A stretch of 8,785 bases of DNA from JBEGTT01 sp041179245 (lineage in GTDB: Bacteria; Pseudomonadota; Gammaproteobacteria; Burkholderiales; Rhodocyclaceae): positions 1 to 8,785 of the forward strand of contig JBEGTT010000136.1 of assembly GCA_041179245.1 (NCBI GenBank). Reading direction: 5' to 3'. The position numbers were made by a program, and so were the translations under genes. Below, one piece after another: positions 6,472-8,785 of the stretch. The first letter of the stretch is position 1. Every line of letters starts with the position of its first letter. Below the pieces are notes generated by a model. It searched no databases. It saw only the letters and a program-made list of their open reading frames with translations, and was not told the origin of the DNA.

Positions 6472-7302
6472 TCAAGTTTTCTTTTGCAGACGTTGCCAGA
6501 TTTCCGTTGTCGCTGCCGCTTGGTTCATGCTGTAAAAATGTAGGCCCGGCGCACCGCCTGCAAGCAAGCGCTCACACAGCTCAGTGACCACATCTAGCCC
6601 AAACGCCTTGATGGAATCCGCATCATCGCCAAAGGATTCAAATTTCTTACGCATCCAACGTGGAATTTCCGCACCACAACTGTCTGAAAAGCGAGCCAAT
6701 TTGGTAAAACCTGCAATCGGCATGATGCCGGGAATCACCGGAATCTCTGCCCCCAAGGCAGCCGCTTCGTCGACAAAATGGAAGTACGCATCCGCGTTGT
6801 AGAAATATTGGGTAATGGCCGAGTCTGCGCCCGCTTTGACCTTGCGCACATAGTTTTGCAAATCGTCTTTTGGCGACTTGGCCTGTGGGTGCCATTCAGG
6901 GTAAGCGGCCACTTCGATGGTGAACCAGTCGCCCGTTTCGGCACGGATGAACTCCACCAGCTCATTGGCGTAACGCAACTCCCCAGGATCAGCCATGCCA
7001 GAGGGTAAATCGCCACGCAAGGCCACAATCCGACGAATACCTTCGGCTTTGTACTCTTCCAGAATTTCGCGAATGCCCGCACGGGTCGAACCGATACAAG
7101 ACAAATGCGGGGCAGCTTGTTGGCCTTCTTCGGCAATTTCTTTGACTGTGGCAAAGGTACGCTCGCGAGTTGAACCGCCCGCACCGTAAGTCACTGAAAG
7201 GAACAGGGGATTGAGCGCTGCCAATTTAGCGCGCTCGGCTTTTAATTTGGCCGCACCTTCTGGCGTTTGTGGCGGGAAGAATTCAATCGAAAGTTCAGTC
7301 AT
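6472..7302 (-). CDS. metF: MetF, 5,10-methylenetetrahydrofolate reductase
   Basis: MetF is a FAD enzyme that reduces 5,10-methylene-THF to 5-methyl-THF with NADH, supplying the methyl group for methionine synthesis. The 276-residue product starts MTELSIEFFPPQTPEG, placing the conserved Glu at residue 7. SVTYGAGGSTRERT is the folate/FAD-binding segment, ALRGDLP holds Asp98, and SAITQYFYNADAY contains Gln165; these correspond to E. coli E28, D120 and Q183. The C-terminal GAPGLHFYSMN is typical. It is somewhat shorter than the 296-residue E. coli protein, mainly at the N-terminus. The ATG at 7302 has a weak GGAT site (7311-7308). Only 33 bases separate it from vapC upstream, so it is probably co-transcribed with the toxin-antitoxin pair or by read-through from ahcY. 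Confidence 0.97.
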   Translation of the reverse strand: MTELSIEFFPPQTPEGAAKLKAERAKLAALNPLFLSVTYGAGGSTRERTFATVKEIAEEGQQAAPHLSCIGSTRAGIREILEEYKAEGIRRIVALRGDLPSGMADPGELRYANELVEFIRAETGDWFTIEVAAYPEWHPQAKSPKDDLQNYVRKVKAGADSAITQYFYNADAYFHFVDEAAALGAEIPVIPGIMPIAGFTKLARFSDSCGAEIPRWMRKKFESFGDDADSIKAFGLDVVTELCERLLAGGAPGLHFYSMNQAAATTEIWQRLQKKT

Positions 7303-7335
7303 GTTCTATCCAGATAAAAAATTCACGTCAGAGAA

Positions 7336-7725
7336 TCAATGCAACGTTGCCGCGTGCCAAGCACGGGCCAGTTTCTGATCCAGCGTGACCAGTGGAACGC
7401 GCAAATCCAAGGCCAACGCCAAGTACCCAGCATCATAAGCCGTGAGCGAATAACGTCTGCCACAGGCAATCACGTCGCATTCAGCGATTGGCACAATGGT
7501 CAGCTCTAACTGCAAAAACCAGTCGTAGGCTAAGCGCAAGGATTCTGCTTCTTCGGGATGTCGGCGCAACTTTGTCAGTAGCAAATTGGCCATTTCCCAC
7601 GTAATCATCGGCGATGCCAATAAACGCATCCCGGCTATGGCCTGAGCCACCGCTTCGCCCTCTGGCTCGCCCCAAGCAATGGCTGCAATCGCCGAGGTAT
7701 CAACGATACACACCGGGCGTGCCAT
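7336..7725 (-). CDS. PIN-domain toxin, VapC/FitB type ribonuclease
   Basis: VapC/FitB toxins are Mg-dependent RNases that cut RNA, often tRNA or rRNA, when freed from their antitoxin. The 129-residue product has the complete PIN-domain acidic set: Asp9 in VCIVDTSA, Glu44 in ITWEMANLL, Asp98 in TAYDAGYLALA and Asp116 in LVTLDQKLA. Nothing suggests inactivation. The ATG at 7725 overlaps the antitoxin stop by one base (TGATG), the usual toxin-antitoxin coupling, and AAGGAAG lies about ten bases upstream within the antitoxin gene. The target RNA cannot be read from sequence. The pair lies between ahcY and metF, two methionine-cycle genes with which it has no known functional link. Confidence 0.92.
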   Translation of the reverse strand: MARPVCIVDTSAIAAIAWGEPEGEAVAQAIAGMRLLASPMITWEMANLLLTKLRRHPEEAESLRLAYDWFLQLELTIVPIAECDVIACGRRYSLTAYDAGYLALALDLRVPLVTLDQKLARAWHAATLH

Positions 7726-8006
7726 CAGTTTTGATCTTCCTTGATGCCATCGCGCATGGCACGTACCAAATCAGCCGACTCGGAAGGGCTAGTGACGCGA
7801 TATTCAGCGACTTTTTCCATTAACTGAAAAACCCCAACATGGCCACGTGTCACCGAACCTGCGGGCAAAAATTCATCCTCATCATCCGCAGCACGTTCCA
7901 AAATCACCATCAACTCACCTTGCAAACTACGGTGGTTGCGCTCTGCCCGCTGACGGAGTTTTTCCGCCAGAGGTTCAGAGACATCTTTAATCGAAAGATT
8001 GGGCAT
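7725..8006 (-). CDS. Antitoxin of the PIN toxin, FitA/VapB-like ribbon-helix-helix protein
   Basis: The 93-residue product should bind DNA through its N-terminal half and neutralise the PIN toxin with its C-terminal half. MPNLSIKDVSEPLAEKLRQRA followed by NHRSLQGELMVILERA has the strand-helix-helix pattern of FitA-like Arc/MetJ repressors: a short strand LSIKDV and two helices. The rest (about 42-93) is acidic and charged, ending RAMRDGIKEDQN, as expected of a flexible toxin-binding tail. I chose ATG 8006 because a TTGGAG ribosome site lies six bases upstream. A TTG at 8018 would add four residues but overlaps that site. A 35-bp palindrome just upstream is a likely operator for autorepression. 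The vapC start overlaps its stop. Confidence 0.88.
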   Translation of the reverse strand: MPNLSIKDVSEPLAEKLRQRAERNHRSLQGELMVILERAADDEDEFLPAGSVTRGHVGVFQLMEKVAEYRVTSPSESADLVRAMRDGIKEDQN

Positions 8007-8012
8007 CACAAA

Positions 8013-8018
8013 CTCCAA
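8013..8018 (-). promoter_or_regulatory. Ribosome binding site of the antitoxin gene
   Basis: TTGGAG (8018-8013) lies six bases before ATG 8006 and decides that start over the upstream in-frame TTG. Its GGAG is also the end of the promoter-proximal arm of the palindrome, so it could be masked by pairing in longer transcripts. Confidence 0.7.
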
Positions 8019-8047
8019 AATAATTTCATAACGAAACCATTTTGGAG
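8013..8047. promoter_or_regulatory. 35-bp near-palindrome, likely operator of the toxin-antitoxin genes
   Basis: Outer arms CTCCAAAAT (8013-8021) and ATTTTGGAG (8039-8047) are exact inverted copies. Inner arms TTTC (8024-8027) and GAAA (8033-8036) share the same centre, base 8030. In total 14 of 17 base pairs are symmetric. The site lies between the ahcY stop and the antitoxin start, covering the predicted -10 box and the ribosome site. Established knowledge: FitAB and related complexes bind inverted repeats in their own promoter. Binding here is inference. Confidence 0.7.
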
Positions 8048-8067
8048 CCGTTTTGTATTTTCGTCAA
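8039..8067 (-). promoter_or_regulatory. Probable promoter of the toxin-antitoxin pair
   Basis: On the minus strand TTGACG (8067-8062, five of six matches) is followed after 17 bases by CAAAAT (8044-8039, four of six). The -35 box starts directly after the ahcY stop codon and the -10 box lies inside the distal palindrome arm, so a bound repressor would block polymerase. The transcript would start near 8032. Confidence 0.5.
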
Positions 8068-8785
8068 TTAATAACGGTAATGGTCAGCTTTGTATGGGCC
8101 TTCCTTCGGCACGCTGATGTAAGCGGCTTGTTGGTCGGTCAACTCAGACAACTGGGCATTCAGCTTCTTCAATTGCAAACGCGCGACTTTTTCGTCCAAA
8201 TGCTTGGGCAGCACATAAACACCAACGGGGTACTTGTTAGAATTTTTCTGAGATTCAGTCCACAACTCGATTTGTGCAATGGTCTGGTTAGCGAATGAAG
8301 AAGACATCACGTAAGACGGATGGCCGGTACCACAACCCAGATTTACCAAACGGCCCTTAGCCAGCAGGATGATGCGTTTGCCGTCCGGGAAAATCACGTG
8401 ATCGACTTGCGGCTTGATCTCTTCCCATTCGTATTTTTCAACGGAAGCGACGTCGATTTCGTTGTCGAAGTGACCGATGTTACAAACAATGGCCTGATCC
8501 TTCATCGCTGCCATGTGGTCATGGGTGATGACGTGGAAATTACCGGTAGTGGTGACGAAAATGTCAGCCTTATCAGCCGCGTATTCCATGGTCACCACGC
8601 GGTAGCCTTCCATAGCGGCCTGCAATGCGCAGATTGGATCGATTTCAGTGACCCAAACTTGGGCAGACAGCGCACGCATCGCTTGAGCCGAACCCTTGCC
8701 CACGTCACCATAACCCGCAATCACCGCAACCTTGCCGGCGATCATTACGTCGGTGGCGCGCTTGATCCCGTCGACCAAGGATTCG
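8068..8785 (-). CDS. ahcY: AhcY, S-adenosylhomocysteine hydrolase, 5' part outside the window
   Basis: AhcY reversibly splits S-adenosylhomocysteine, the by-product of SAM-dependent methylation, into adenosine and homocysteine using tightly bound NAD. Only the C-terminal 238 residues, about half of the protein, are in the window; the frame enters at the right edge as ESLVDGIKRATDVMIAGK. The NAD-binding GYGDVGKG, the segments TEIDPICALQAAMEGY, TTTGNFHVI, CNIGHFDNEID and LGCGTGHPSYVMSSSFANQ, and the C-terminal KADHYRY (whose Lys and Tyr complete the NAD site of the neighbouring subunit) are all present. Homocysteine made here is remethylated with methyl-THF made by MetF, which lies downstream after the toxin-antitoxin pair. 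No terminator with a T-tract is visible after the stop. Its promoter region is not in view. Confidence 0.97.
   Translation of the reverse strand, partial: ESLVDGIKRATDVMIAGKVAVIAGYGDVGKGSAQAMRALSAQVWVTEIDPICALQAAMEGYRVVTMEYAADKADIFVTTTGNFHVITHDHMAAMKDQAIVCNIGHFDNEIDVASVEKYEWEEIKPQVDHVIFPDGKRIILLAKGRLVNLGCGTGHPSYVMSSSFANQTIAQIELWTESQKNSNKYPVGVYVLPKHLDEKVARLQLKKLNAQLSELTDQQAAYISVPKEGPYKADHYRY

Noticed and set aside
7311..7339. TTGATT and TATCTG boxes as a metF promoter.
   Set aside because: The start site would fall about two bases before the ATG, leaving the ribosome site untranscribed.
1..8785. CRISPR arrays, tRNA or rRNA genes, insertion sequences and Neisseria-type DNA uptake sequences.
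   Set aside because: None was seen on reading: no regularly spaced repeats, no transposase fragments and no GCCGTCTGAA copies.

Overview
The window is a compact stretch of bacterial chromosome in which every complete gene but one toxin–antitoxin pair and one flavodoxin-like gene is a core gene. The protein sequences (HslV with a six-residue MEQYHG propeptide, YidC with Lys rather than Arg in the insertase groove, the RnpA segment TKTDEFSSVF) and the ahcY–metF neighbourhood suggest a betaproteobacterium, perhaps of the Neisseriales. This placement is inference from remembered family features, not from a search.

Left part (1–1851, minus strand): hslV and hslU, the ATP-dependent HslVU (ClpYQ) protease, overlapping by an ATGA junction. 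hslU is intact for 439 codons and runs off the left edge about ten codons before its expected end. A short divergent promoter region (1852–1995) separates them from the plus-strand cluster.

Centre (1996–5729, plus strand): rpmH, rnpA, yidD, yidC and mnmE in the classic order, packed with gaps of 1–15 bases or a one-base overlap. They encode ribosomal protein L34, the RNase P protein, a membrane-insertion helper, the YidC insertase and a tRNA-modifying GTPase. A strong sigma70-type promoter precedes rpmH, and a striking stem-loop lies in the early rnpA codons. dnaA, often next to rpmH, is not seen; hslVU occupies that side.

Right part: a stand-alone flavodoxin-fold gene (5848–6402, plus) ends at a strong intrinsic terminator that also lies just past the convergent metF. 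On the minus strand the order of transcription is ahcY (cut by the right edge), a FitAB/VapBC-type toxin–antitoxin pair, then metF. AhcY and MetF both serve the methionine/S-adenosylmethionine cycle; the toxin–antitoxin pair sits between them like an insertion.

The most interesting signal is a 35-bp near-palindrome centred at 8030, upstream of the antitoxin gene. One arm covers the likely -10 box and the other covers the Shine–Dalgarno sequence, which fits an autoregulatory operator for the ribbon-helix-helix antitoxin complex. I found no wholly unknown gene family in this window; the novelty lies in arrangement and regulation.
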